From NCBI GenBank assembly GCA_025980665.1, contig JAICXC010000055.1, forward strand, positions 1 through 33,314: DNA of 33,314 nt, in the 5' to 3' direction. Under the pieces are notes generated by a model. That model did no database searches and had not been told where the DNA came from. It saw only the letters and a list, made by a program, of their open reading frames with translations. Positions 8,673-16,497 of the stretch are shown piece by piece (positions within the stretch are counted from its first letter, which is position 1; every line of letters begins with the position of its first letter). A program made the position numbers and the translations under genes. Origin of the DNA: Bryobacteraceae bacterium (GTDB taxonomy: Bacteria; Acidobacteriota; Terriglobia; Bryobacterales; Bryobacteraceae).

Positions 8673-9544
8673 AAGCTCTGCTTCTTCTCTCTCTCGTACT
8701 TCGCCCGCCACGCGGCCTGGATCTCTACATGCCCGTTCCGGATGCGAATCCGCTTACGCCGCAGAAGATCGCTTTGGGGAGAAGGCTGTTCTTCGACAAG
8801 CGCCTCTCCCTCGATGGGACGCTGGCGTGCGCGAGCTGCCATGATCCGAAGCAGGCGTTTTCGGACGGGCGCAAAGTTGCAGTCGGGATCGGCGGCGCGG
8901 AGGGGACCCGCAGCGCTCCGGCGATCGTCAATCGCGGCTACGGAAGGACGTTCTTCTGGGACGGACGCGCGAAGACGCTAGAGGAGCAGGCGTTGGAGCC
9001 GATCCTCAATCCAAAAGAGCTCGGAATGACCGAGGCTGAAATCGAACGGCGTACGGGGCTCAAGATCGACGACGTCACGGCGGCCCTTGCGAGCTACGTG
9101 CGAACGATCCGCGCGGGCGATTCGCGCTTCGACCGCTACGCGTCGGGAAACCCGCGCGCGCTGAGCGATCTCGAAAAGGCTGGGCTGGCGGTCTTCCGCG
9201 GCAAAGCGCGCTGCAACACTTGCCACATAGGGCCGAACTTTTCCGATGAGCAGTTTCACAACACGGGAATCGCCTGGCGCGATGGCAAACTTGTCGACCT
9301 GGGCGCGGGTGAGGGAAAGTTCAAAGTGCCGACGCTGCGCGAGGTCGCGCATACTGCTCCGTACATGCACGACGGGAGCCTGGCGACGCTCGAAGACGTA
9401 GTGGACTATTACGATCGTGGCGGCAATGCGAATCCAGGTCTCGACGAGGATGTGCGCCCCCTTCATCTCAGTGCCGAGGAGAAGCTCGCGCTGGTGGCGT
9501 TTCTGCGGTCTCTGTCCGGAACCATCCGCGAAGGAAATAGCTAG
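8669..9544 (+). CDS. Dihaem cytochrome c peroxidase / MauG-family protein
   Basis: The 291-aa protein has two haem c sites, CASCH at residues 54-58 and CNTCH at 182-186, and the family phrases 'ALGRRLFFDKRLSLDGTLACASCHDP', 'RSAPAIVNRGYGRTFFWDGRA' and 'VPTLREVAHTAPYMHDGSL', where the Met is a likely haem ligand. The family reduces hydrogen peroxide or performs long-range oxidations in the periplasm. The N-terminus has a short hydrophobic stretch (2-11) that could be a weak export signal. It overlaps the upstream propeller gene as ATGA. Its last bases overlap the facing octahaem cytochrome gene through a shared CTAG. The substrate cannot be told from the sequence. Confidence 0.92.
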   Translation: MKALLLLSLVLRPPRGLDLYMPVPDANPLTPQKIALGRRLFFDKRLSLDGTLACASCHDPKQAFSDGRKVAVGIGGAEGTRSAPAIVNRGYGRTFFWDGRAKTLEEQALEPILNPKELGMTEAEIERRTGLKIDDVTAALASYVRTIRAGDSRFDRYASGNPRALSDLEKAGLAVFRGKARCNTCHIGPNFSDEQFHNTGIAWRDGKLVDLGAGEGKFKVPTLREVAHTAPYMHDGSLATLEDVVDYYDRGGNANPGLDEDVRPLHLSAEEKLALVAFLRSLSGTIREGNS

Positions 9545-10746
9545 TTCGCCACGCGCCAGGGCGAAAACTCGGGCCACGTCCTGAGCGTCTTGTTGGCCCA
9601 CTCCGCAGTCTCACCGGTGTGACAGGACGTGCAGGAGTTGGGCATTTTATTGCGATCGGCTTCGAGCGGGGCGATGAACTTGAACGTGTGACTGCGGACG
9701 TTGGTGGTGGTGAATTCCTGCTCGATCTTGGGCATATGGCAGCCCACGCACTCATTGCCGGCGGATCCGGCGGGATGATGAGTGTGCTGCTCGATGGTCC
9801 CGGTGTGTGGACCGTTCGGAGAATTCGGGCCGTGGCATTGCAGGCAAAGCTCGTTGGCGGGACGAATTAGATCGGCGTTGTTCGGGGTGCCGTGGACGTC
9901 GTGACAAGTGAAACAGGTAATGCCGCGCGTGTACATCACACTCTGGACGAAGTCATTACCCTGCATGCGATTCTTATGTGCGGTTCCATCCGGGAAGTGA
10001 GTGAACGTCGTTTCGCCAAGTTTGTGATCTTCGAGCTTCCAGAAATCGCTTAATTTCTTGGTCGCGTCGTTGGTCACAACATAGCCGACGGGCCAGTCGT
10101 AATATTTGCCCTGGATCGGATTCGCTAACGGCTGGCCTTGGGAGTGGCATTGAATGCAGACGTCGACTCCGCGTGCGCCCAGACGCGCGGGATTGACGAT
10201 GTTAGCGCGGGACGGACGGGCGACGTGCAAGCTGCCAGGTCCGTGACATTTTTCGCAGCCGACGTTCCATTCGGTGACCGTCTTGGTCTGGATGTTGTAG
10301 TTGACCGAGTGGCAACCGTCGCATGTTGGTCCAGTAGGACGCTGCATGTTGTCCGCGGGGTAGTGAGGAACCCACCAATCCGTCCCCTCGCGAACGAAAT
10401 AGCGGCTCCAGGCCTGATTCGCTACGTCCCACTGGGCGGGCAGAGGAAAATAATCATTGCCGACTTTGGTGAAATAGCGCTGTTTCCACTTACTGCCATA
10501 GACGAAAGCGATGGCATCCTTGGTGAAGGTGACGATTGCCGGATCGGCTTTGCTGAAATCGGGAATGATGGCGTCAGGATGTTCTTTCGGATCGCGCACG
10601 ACGTTGGCCATGCGCGTCTTGCTCCAGCGCTCGTAAGTCGCGGCGTGGCAAGTTTTGCAGGCGGCCGACCCGGTATATTGGGCCGTTTGTGCCACGACCG
10701 TTCCCCCAAGCCCGGCGATAAGAAGACAAACCCAAGTCACCCTCAT
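9541..10746 (-). CDS. Exported octahaem cytochrome c (cytochrome c554/doubled-CXXCH type)
   Basis: The 401-aa product has a signal peptide (about 1-19, ending GGTVVAQ) and eight CXXCH haem sites, with first Cys at residues 30, 142, 164, 197, 278, 301, 333 and 372. Many additional histidines (for example the HTHH near 321-324) could be distal ligands. The long haem-free stretch between sites 1 and 2, and paired sites at 142/164, 278/301 and 333/372, recall the cytochrome c554 and doubled-CXXCH families. It probably carries electrons in the periplasm, perhaps to or from the adjacent dihaem peroxidase. I see no TPR domain and no active-site motif such as CXXCK that would mark nitrite reduction. 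Confidence 0.9.
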   Translation of the reverse strand: MRVTWVCLLIAGLGGTVVAQTAQYTGSAACKTCHAATYERWSKTRMANVVRDPKEHPDAIIPDFSKADPAIVTFTKDAIAFVYGSKWKQRYFTKVGNDYFPLPAQWDVANQAWSRYFVREGTDWWVPHYPADNMQRPTGPTCDGCHSVNYNIQTKTVTEWNVGCEKCHGPGSLHVARPSRANIVNPARLGARGVDVCIQCHSQGQPLANPIQGKYYDWPVGYVVTNDATKKLSDFWKLEDHKLGETTFTHFPDGTAHKNRMQGNDFVQSVMYTRGITCFTCHDVHGTPNNADLIRPANELCLQCHGPNSPNGPHTGTIEQHTHHPAGSAGNECVGCHMPKIEQEFTTTNVRSHTFKFIAPLEADRNKMPNSCTSCHTGETAEWANKTLRTWPEFSPWRVAN

Positions 10747-10829
10747 CTTTGAAGTTTATCACTAGGGCTCTCTTACAAATAAGGAATTCGTTTGGTTCCC
10801 AAAGCACACAACCATGGCAGGAATGAGGC

Positions 10830-11021
10830 ATGAAGAAATACGTGCGCGCGGTTCTGGATGATCTGAAATCGAAAGCCGGCAAGAAGCAAAACCCGGTCGT
10901 TCCGACTCCTGTTATTCCGAAGGATCTGGAAAACCAGACTTTGTCCAAAGATCCGAAGCAAAAAGTTCGGCAACTTGATTATCAGGCGCAGAAAGACGAA
11001 GAGCGCGAGACGCTATCTTAG
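10830..11021 (+). CDS. Small charged protein of unknown function
   Basis: The 63-codon frame has AGGA about 9 bases before its ATG. The product is rich in Lys, Asp, Glu and Gln, has no Cys and no membrane helix, and a central proline-containing segment (PVVPTPVIP) separates a short basic helix from a charged C-terminal helix. It has no recognisable family. It starts 83 bases from the divergent octahaem cytochrome and its stop overlaps the end of anmK by four bases. The ribosome binding site and the non-random composition argue that it is real, but it could be spurious. Confidence 0.5.
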   Translation: MKKYVRAVLDDLKSKAGKKQNPVVPTPVIPKDLENQTLSKDPKQKVRQLDYQAQKDEERETLS

Positions 11022-12142
11022 AGCACTGGCGAGCTACGGCCGAGCAACACGGATCGGCGGGCGCCGGTGGCCGAGGGCAGATTGCCGGGGCGGTTCATTA
11101 CAAACTCGTGAGCGAGAAGTGCGAAGGCGATGGCTTCCTTCGCATCTGGATCAATACCATAATCGGCGCTAGTCGACACGTTGAAATCTGGCAGATGCTC
11201 GCGCAGTCGGCGCATGAGCGAGCGATTGTGAACGCCGCCGCCGGAAGCGATAATTTCACGCGCTTCGCCTCCGTACGACGTGATCGCGGATGCAACGGAT
11301 TGCGCCGTGAACTCGGTAGCCGTGGCGATCAGCGTTTCCAGGGGGAGTCCGGTGGCGGCAAGGCCGCTGGCGAACTCCTGACCAAACTGCTCGCGGCCGG
11401 TGGTTTTGGGCGGCCGAAGCTTGAAATAGGGATCGGCCAGCATCGAGGCCAGCATGCGATCGTGGACTGGGGTGCGTCGTGCGATGCGGCCGTCGCGGTC
11501 GCAGGTCTGTCGACCTTCGGTCAGGCGAGAGACCAGTGCGTCGATCACCATGTTGCCGGGACCCGTGTCGAACGCCAGGATCTCATCGCGCGCGGCACCC
11601 CCGGGAATCACGGTGATGTTGGCGATGCCGCCGAGATTCAGAGCCACGCGGCCGATGCGGCGATGGCGGAACAGCAGGTAATCGGCCAGAGGCACCAGAG
11701 GCGCGCCGCGGCCACCAGCGGCGATATCGCGCTCGCGAAAATTGGAGATGGTCCAAAGACCGGTGCGCTCGGCTCCGATCGAGGCGTCGCCGATCTGCAG
11801 CGTGCTGGCGATGCGGCGGCCGAGGTAGTTCACCGGTGCGCCTTCGTGAAAAATGGTTTGGCCGTGCATGCCGCACAGCGAAATCGAGTGGAGGGGAATA
11901 CGGCGGCGCCGGCAGGTCTCGCGGACAGCTTCGGCGTAGAGCTCACCCAGGAGGAAGTGCAGCCGGGCGATCGCCGAGGTGTGGGTCATCGTGTTAGAGA
12001 CGCCCAGAATCGCCTCGCGGACGGTTTTAGGGTAGGGAATTGAATGGAACGCGACTGGTTCAATCGTTTTGCCGCGAATATCGACGATGGCGACATCGAT
12101 CCCGTCGAGCGACGTGCCGCTCATGATCCCGGCTACCCGCAT
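11018..12142 (-). CDS. anmK: Anhydro-N-acetylmuramic acid kinase AnmK
   Basis: The 374-aa length and the N-terminal GIMSGTSLDGID signature (residues 5-16) mark AnmK of the ASKHA kinase fold. Further family phrases are 'LCGMHGQTIFHEG', 'LNLGGIANITV', 'AFDTGPGNMVIDAL' and 'IIASGGGVHNRSLM'. The enzyme phosphorylates and opens 1,6-anhydro-MurNAc to MurNAc-6-phosphate during peptidoglycan recycling in the cytoplasm. It starts 13 bases after the mutS stop and is the last gene of the long minus-strand run. Other recycling genes are not in the window. Confidence 0.95.
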   Translation of the reverse strand: MRVAGIMSGTSLDGIDVAIVDIRGKTIEPVAFHSIPYPKTVREAILGVSNTMTHTSAIARLHFLLGELYAEAVRETCRRRRIPLHSISLCGMHGQTIFHEGAPVNYLGRRIASTLQIGDASIGAERTGLWTISNFRERDIAAGGRGAPLVPLADYLLFRHRRIGRVALNLGGIANITVIPGGAARDEILAFDTGPGNMVIDALVSRLTEGRQTCDRDGRIARRTPVHDRMLASMLADPYFKLRPPKTTGREQFGQEFASGLAATGLPLETLIATATEFTAQSVASAITSYGGEAREIIASGGGVHNRSLMRRLREHLPDFNVSTSADYGIDPDAKEAIAFALLAHEFVMNRPGNLPSATGARRSVLLGRSSPVL

Positions 12143-12155
12143 AGAAAAGGCCGCA

Positions 12156-14735
12156 TCAATTCTTAAGTTCCTTTTGGAGTTCCGCCAGCAGTTGCAGGGC
12201 TTCGATCGGGCGCAGATTGTCGAGATTCAGGCCGCGAATTCGGGCCGCGAGCTGATGATTAACGGGCTCGAATAATTGAATCTGCATCGGCGTGGAGGGC
12301 GGGGCTAATTCTTCGGTAACCGCAGATTCATGGTGGGCCAGGATTTCACGGGCCCGCTCGATTACGCTCATCGGCAGGGCGGCCAGACGTGCGACTTCGA
12401 TGCCGTAGCTGCGGTCGGCCGCGCCGGGCTCGACGCGGCGCAAAAACAGGATCTGGTCACCCGATTCCTTAACCGATACGTGCAGATTGCGGACGCCATC
12501 TAGCTGGCCCGCGAGCTCAGTCAGCTCATGGTAGTGCGTGGCGAATAACGTCTTCGCGCGGATGTGGCGGTGAATGTGTTCGACCACGGCCCAGGCCAGC
12601 GCCAGTCCATCATAAGTTGAAGTACCGCGGCCGATTTCGTCCAGCACGATCAGACTGCGAGACGTGGCGGTGTTAAGGATGACGGCGGTCTCTGTCATTT
12701 CGACCATGAAAGTAGATCGGCCGCGGGCAAGGTTATCCGCGGCTCCGATGCGCGTGAACACACGGTCGACCAGCGGCATCAGGGCAGAGTCGGCGGGGAT
12801 GAAGGAACCCATCTGCGCGAGAATCGCGAGAAGGGCGGCCTGGCGCAAGTAGGTTGACTTGCCGCCCATGTTAGGACCGGTGATGACGGCGATAAATTCC
12901 GTGTCGGGATGGAAGTAGAGATCGTTAGGGATGAATCGCTGGGCGTCCTTCTCAGCTAGTTTTTCGATAACCGGATGACGGCCGGCGACGACGCGCATTT
13001 CGCCTGTCATTTCTCCTGATATTGAGAAGCGCGGGCGCACATAGCGGCTCCCCGCGGCGACTTCAGCAAGAGCGACGGCGACGTCCATCTCGGCCACGGC
13101 TCCCGCGGTCGCTTTGATGCGCGCGGCGTGCGAGGATGCCAATAGGCGAAGCTGCTCAAAGATGTCACGCTCGATGGCGAGGGAGCGTTCCTCCGCTTCG
13201 AGAATCTTGACTTCGAGTTCCTTGAGCTCGGGCGTGGTGAAGCGCTCGGCATTGACCAGGGTCTGCTTGCGTTGGTAATCCGGCGGCGCAAGGTGCAGGT
13301 TAGATTTGGATATTTCGATGTAGTATCCGAAGACGTTGTTGAAGCGGACCTTCAGCGACGCGATTCCGGTGCGAGTGCGCTCGCGCTGCTCGATTTGCAC
13401 CAGATATGTCCGGCTGTTTTGTGAGATGTCGCGCAGCTCATCAAGGGCCGCATCGAAACCGGTTCGAATCGTTCCACCGTCTGAGAGATTCACCGGTGGC
13501 TCTTCGGCGATCGCGGATAAGACGCGATCAAGGACCTCGGGAACTGGATCGAGCTGGCGTTGGATATTGAGAAGTAATTCGGCCATTACGGGCAAGGCCG
13601 ATAGCGACGGGATTACGGCGAGAGAACGGGCGAGAGCCAGCAGATCGCGAGGGCCGGCAGAGGAAAGCGATATTTTCGCCAGCAGCCGTTCGAGGTCGAG
13701 TATCGACTCGAGATGCTTGCTTAGGTCCGCACGCAAAATAGGGGTTTTGTGCAGTTCTTCCACGGCATCCAGGCGCGCTTCGATCTCGGCAACGTCTATC
13801 GACGGCGCGAGCAGGCGGCGGCGAAGGAGCCGACCGCCCATGCCAGTGCGGGTGCAGTCGAGGACATTGAGGAGCGTGGATTCTTTGGATTCTCCGGCGA
13901 ACAATGGCTCGACGAGTTCCAGATTGCGGACGGTAGTGGAATCGAGAATGAGCGCGTCAGCGCGATTGTAAAAGGCTGGCCGCTCCAGATGGTCGAGGGC
14001 CGTGCGCTGGGTATCGCGGAGATAGTGCAGGATGGCAGCGGCCGCGCCCGTGGCAAGTGGACGCGACTCCAGACCGCAGCCGTCAAGGGCGAGTAAATGG
14101 AAGTGATCGCACAGGCTGCGCGCGGCGTAGTCGGGCGCGAAGACCCAGGCGTCCACGTGAGTTTTGAGGCAGGGCAGGGAATCGGCAGATCCCTCTGGCA
14201 TGAGCGCTTCATGCGCGTTCAATGTTTCCAGGGCGGCGCGGACCTCAGCCACATCGACCTCGGTGGCACGAAACTCGCCAGTGGAGATATCGACGTGCGC
14301 AATCCCCGCCCGCCCCGCACATGAATTTGAGCCAGGCATCACGGCAGCCAGGTAGTTGTTCTCGTGCGAGCGCAGAACCTGCGCGTTCATTGCGGTGCCC
14401 GGAGTGACGATGCGGGTAACCTCACGTTTGACAAGCTTGGTGGCGGCGCTGGGGACTTCCATCTGGTCGCAGATGGCGACGCGATAGCCCTTCTGGATCA
14501 GGCGCGCGATGTAATTTTCAGAGGCGTGATAAGGGACGCCGCACATGGGAATCGGCTGGCCCTTTTCCTTGTTGCGCGCGGTGAGAGTGATCTCGAGCTC
14601 GCGTGCGGCGGTGACGGCGTCGTCATAGAACAACTCGTAGAAATCGCCAAGCCGGAACATTAGCAGCGTGTTCGGGACTTGCTGCTTGATGCCGTGGTAT
14701 TGCCGCATTAGCGGCGTGGAGGGCTCAGCTGTCAT
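12156..14735 (-). CDS. mutS: DNA mismatch repair protein MutS
   Basis: The 859-aa protein has the mismatch-reading Phe-X-Glu at residues 32-34 (GDFYELFYDDA), connector, lever and clamp regions, and a C-terminal ATPase with Walker A GPNMGGKST (620-628), Walker B LIVLDEIGRGTSTYDG (acidic pair D699-E700) and the 'LFATHYHELTEL' region. Length and order are normal for MutS1. It binds mispaired bases and recruits MutL; no mutL is nearby. It follows an exported hypothetical gene by 21 bases, and an 8-bp inverted repeat in that gap covers part of the start codon, which may limit translation initiation. There is no obvious ribosome binding site. Confidence 0.98.
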   Translation of the reverse strand: MTAEPSTPLMRQYHGIKQQVPNTLLMFRLGDFYELFYDDAVTAARELEITLTARNKEKGQPIPMCGVPYHASENYIARLIQKGYRVAICDQMEVPSAATKLVKREVTRIVTPGTAMNAQVLRSHENNYLAAVMPGSNSCAGRAGIAHVDISTGEFRATEVDVAEVRAALETLNAHEALMPEGSADSLPCLKTHVDAWVFAPDYAARSLCDHFHLLALDGCGLESRPLATGAAAAILHYLRDTQRTALDHLERPAFYNRADALILDSTTVRNLELVEPLFAGESKESTLLNVLDCTRTGMGGRLLRRRLLAPSIDVAEIEARLDAVEELHKTPILRADLSKHLESILDLERLLAKISLSSAGPRDLLALARSLAVIPSLSALPVMAELLLNIQRQLDPVPEVLDRVLSAIAEEPPVNLSDGGTIRTGFDAALDELRDISQNSRTYLVQIEQRERTRTGIASLKVRFNNVFGYYIEISKSNLHLAPPDYQRKQTLVNAERFTTPELKELEVKILEAEERSLAIERDIFEQLRLLASSHAARIKATAGAVAEMDVAVALAEVAAGSRYVRPRFSISGEMTGEMRVVAGRHPVIEKLAEKDAQRFIPNDLYFHPDTEFIAVITGPNMGGKSTYLRQAALLAILAQMGSFIPADSALMPLVDRVFTRIGAADNLARGRSTFMVEMTETAVILNTATSRSLIVLDEIGRGTSTYDGLALAWAVVEHIHRHIRAKTLFATHYHELTELAGQLDGVRNLHVSVKESGDQILFLRRVEPGAADRSYGIEVARLAALPMSVIERAREILAHHESAVTEELAPPSTPMQIQLFEPVNHQLAARIRGLNLDNLRPIEALQLLAELQKELKN

Positions 14736-14755
14736 CAGAAGGTACTGCTTCTGAT
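14734..14755 (-). promoter_or_regulatory. Inverted repeat covering the mutS start codon
   Basis: In the mRNA direction the arms ATCAGAAG and CTTCTGAT (8 bp, perfect) flank a 6-base loop. The second arm includes the A and U of the mutS AUG. It lies immediately after the stop codon of the upstream gene and could hide the start until ribosomes translating that gene arrive. Structure is seen; function is inferred. Confidence 0.45.
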
Positions 14756-14756
14756 T

Positions 14757-15500
14757 TTAACGTCCTACGACTTTTGCGACTTTCGCCGTCTCTTGTTCGA
14801 CAGCTTGGAGGTGCTCGGTGACTTCTTCCCAGCGATGGTCGAGCATGGAGCCCGCGGCAAGGCCAAAAAGAAGCTGAAAGCGGCTGACAGCCGCCGCGGT
14901 GTCAGCGTTCAACGACGCGCCTTGTGCCGTCAGCCGGGCGTTCATTTCCGCGGCGCTCTTCCAGGCGGAGGCCGCGCGTTTCGCGTCCGCAGTGTAACGG
15001 GCTTGCAGGTCGCTGAAGGTTTCTTTATCCGCGGCGGCCACATTCGTGACGTCCGGGGGCGTCAGCGCGAACGGCGGCTCGGCCGCCACGGGGGGAGGAA
15101 TCGGTTCAAAGCCCAGAGGCTCAGGCTGACCGCCGACCCAAGCGCACGGGAAAGCCGAAATGCGGGTTGATAGGCGGCCTAGATAGGAACGCATCCCCGG
15201 ATTGATCGAGTAGGCGTTCATCGTTCGGACGTATGCGGCCATGCTCCGCATCATCAGACGATTTGCCGCATAATCGGCGGACGTTAGCGCCGCGCAGTAC
15301 GCGCCCGCTCCTGCCAGATACTGGTCGAAGCGGCCAAGGTCGTCCATGGTTACTTTGGAAGGCTGCTGGCCCAGAATACCGCCGAGGTTACCTCGCCACA
15401 GAGATCCCGCGCCGATGCCAACGCCGGGCACGCCCACGCGCGGGACGACCTGCGCCTGTGCGCAGAGAGTGACGAGAATCAGCGAAGATGCCAGACGCAT
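14757..15500 (-). CDS. Exported protein of unknown function
   Basis: The 247-aa product has a signal peptide (about 1-17, cleavage after AQA) and then no domain I recognise. Residues 50-120 look helical; 125-155 is a Pro-rich linker (PEPLGFEPIPPPVAAEPP); 155-247 is a long helical, Ala-rich segment that may form a coiled coil. Two cysteines (near 69 and 118) could form a disulfide after export. It sits 12 bases downstream of two CsgG-like genes, so it may work with them at the envelope. The link is contextual only. Confidence 0.72.
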   Translation of the reverse strand: MRLASSLILVTLCAQAQVVPRVGVPGVGIGAGSLWRGNLGGILGQQPSKVTMDDLGRFDQYLAGAGAYCAALTSADYAANRLMMRSMAAYVRTMNAYSINPGMRSYLGRLSTRISAFPCAWVGGQPEPLGFEPIPPPVAAEPPFALTPPDVTNVAAADKETFSDLQARYTADAKRAASAWKSAAEMNARLTAQGASLNADTAAAVSRFQLLFGLAAGSMLDHRWEEVTEHLQAVEQETAKVAKVVGR

Positions 15501-15512
15501 CGCTATTCCGAT

Positions 15513-16484
15513 CTACTTCCTGACGACGTCGCCAACCACGGGAGCCGGACCGCCAGAAGCAGCGAAGGTTCCCGTGGAGATTCGATCGCGAACGTTGGTG
15601 ATCGTGAGCTTACCGATCGGCGTAGTCTGCACGTCCAGGACTTCGCCGGTCTTGGGATCCTTGATCTCTTTGCCCTTGTGATAGATCGTGAAGGTCTGGC
15701 CTTTGGCGAGACCAGCCGCGCCTCCGGCGTTAATCGTAATATTGGCGCCGTCCACGTCCGCCACGATGGCGTCGAGATCGTCTTCGCGGCTGCCCGCGCT
15801 GCCCGTGGTGGGACCCGCGGCGATCTGCTGTGAGAGCTTGTTCACGGCGTCCATAGTGGCCTCGCCGATGATGGTCTCGGCGAAGTTCGAGCTGGTCATG
15901 TTGAAGCCGCCGCCCGCGATCACTCCGCCTGCGAACATCCCCGCGCCGAAGCCCTTGCTGGTGCGTTTGGATTCGCCGCGAGCCTCGCCGCTTCCCACGA
16001 TCTCGCTGGTTTCCGCGTCCACCAGGCGATAGTCGATGACGACTACGGCCTTCGCATCGGCTTTGGATCCGCCAATGACGCCGCCCGCTCCGCCCACGAT
16101 CGCGCCCACGCCGGCGCTGGTCTTGCGATCATCGCGGCCGAATACGACGATATCGCCCATCAGGGTCAAATCGGCGCCGCGAATCTGGCCGACGCGCGCC
16201 CCCGTGCCTTGCTTCACGCGATTGCTGGCGGCGAAATCCTGTTCCTTGGTGAGGTTCGCCACCTTGCGGCGTTCGACCACGGTGAACTTGCCGTCCTGCG
16301 TAACCCGGGTGGTCAGCATGGCGGCGATACCGGTGCCGATGTTCTGCTGCGTCCCGAAGATCGCCTGGACGGCGGTCATCACGGTCGAGTAATCGAAGGG
16401 CTCGATCATGAGCGCCTTCTTGGTCTGCGCCGATACCAGGGTCGCCGATGCGGCGAGCAAGCTTACCAGAAGTTTCTTGTTCAT
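15513..16484 (-). CDS. CsgG-like exported protein, second copy
   Basis: The ATG at 16484 is chosen because AAGGAGG lies 9 bases upstream, overlapping the stop of the preceding gene; a longer frame to 16571 lacks such a site. The 323-aa product has a signal peptide (1-19, ending TLVSA) without a lipobox Cys, unlike classic CsgG lipoproteins. A CsgG-like domain spans about 22-230 (FDYSTVMTAVQAIF, VVERRKVANLTKEQDF, GARVGQIRGADLTLMGDIVVFGRDD, VIDYRLVDAETSEIVGSGEA). A small C-terminal beta domain follows from about 245. CsgG forms the outer membrane pore for curli export, but related proteins have other envelope roles. It is a paralogue of the upstream gene and lacks that gene's N-terminal extension. 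Confidence 0.85.
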   Translation of the reverse strand: MNKKLLVSLLAASATLVSAQTKKALMIEPFDYSTVMTAVQAIFGTQQNIGTGIAAMLTTRVTQDGKFTVVERRKVANLTKEQDFAASNRVKQGTGARVGQIRGADLTLMGDIVVFGRDDRKTSAGVGAIVGGAGGVIGGSKADAKAVVVIDYRLVDAETSEIVGSGEARGESKRTSKGFGAGMFAGGVIAGGGFNMTSSNFAETIIGEATMDAVNKLSQQIAAGPTTGSAGSREDDLDAIVADVDGANITINAGGAAGLAKGQTFTIYHKGKEIKDPKTGEVLDVQTTPIGKLTITNVRDRISTGTFAASGGPAPVVGDVVRK

Positions 16485-16497
16485 GATCGTAGCCTCC

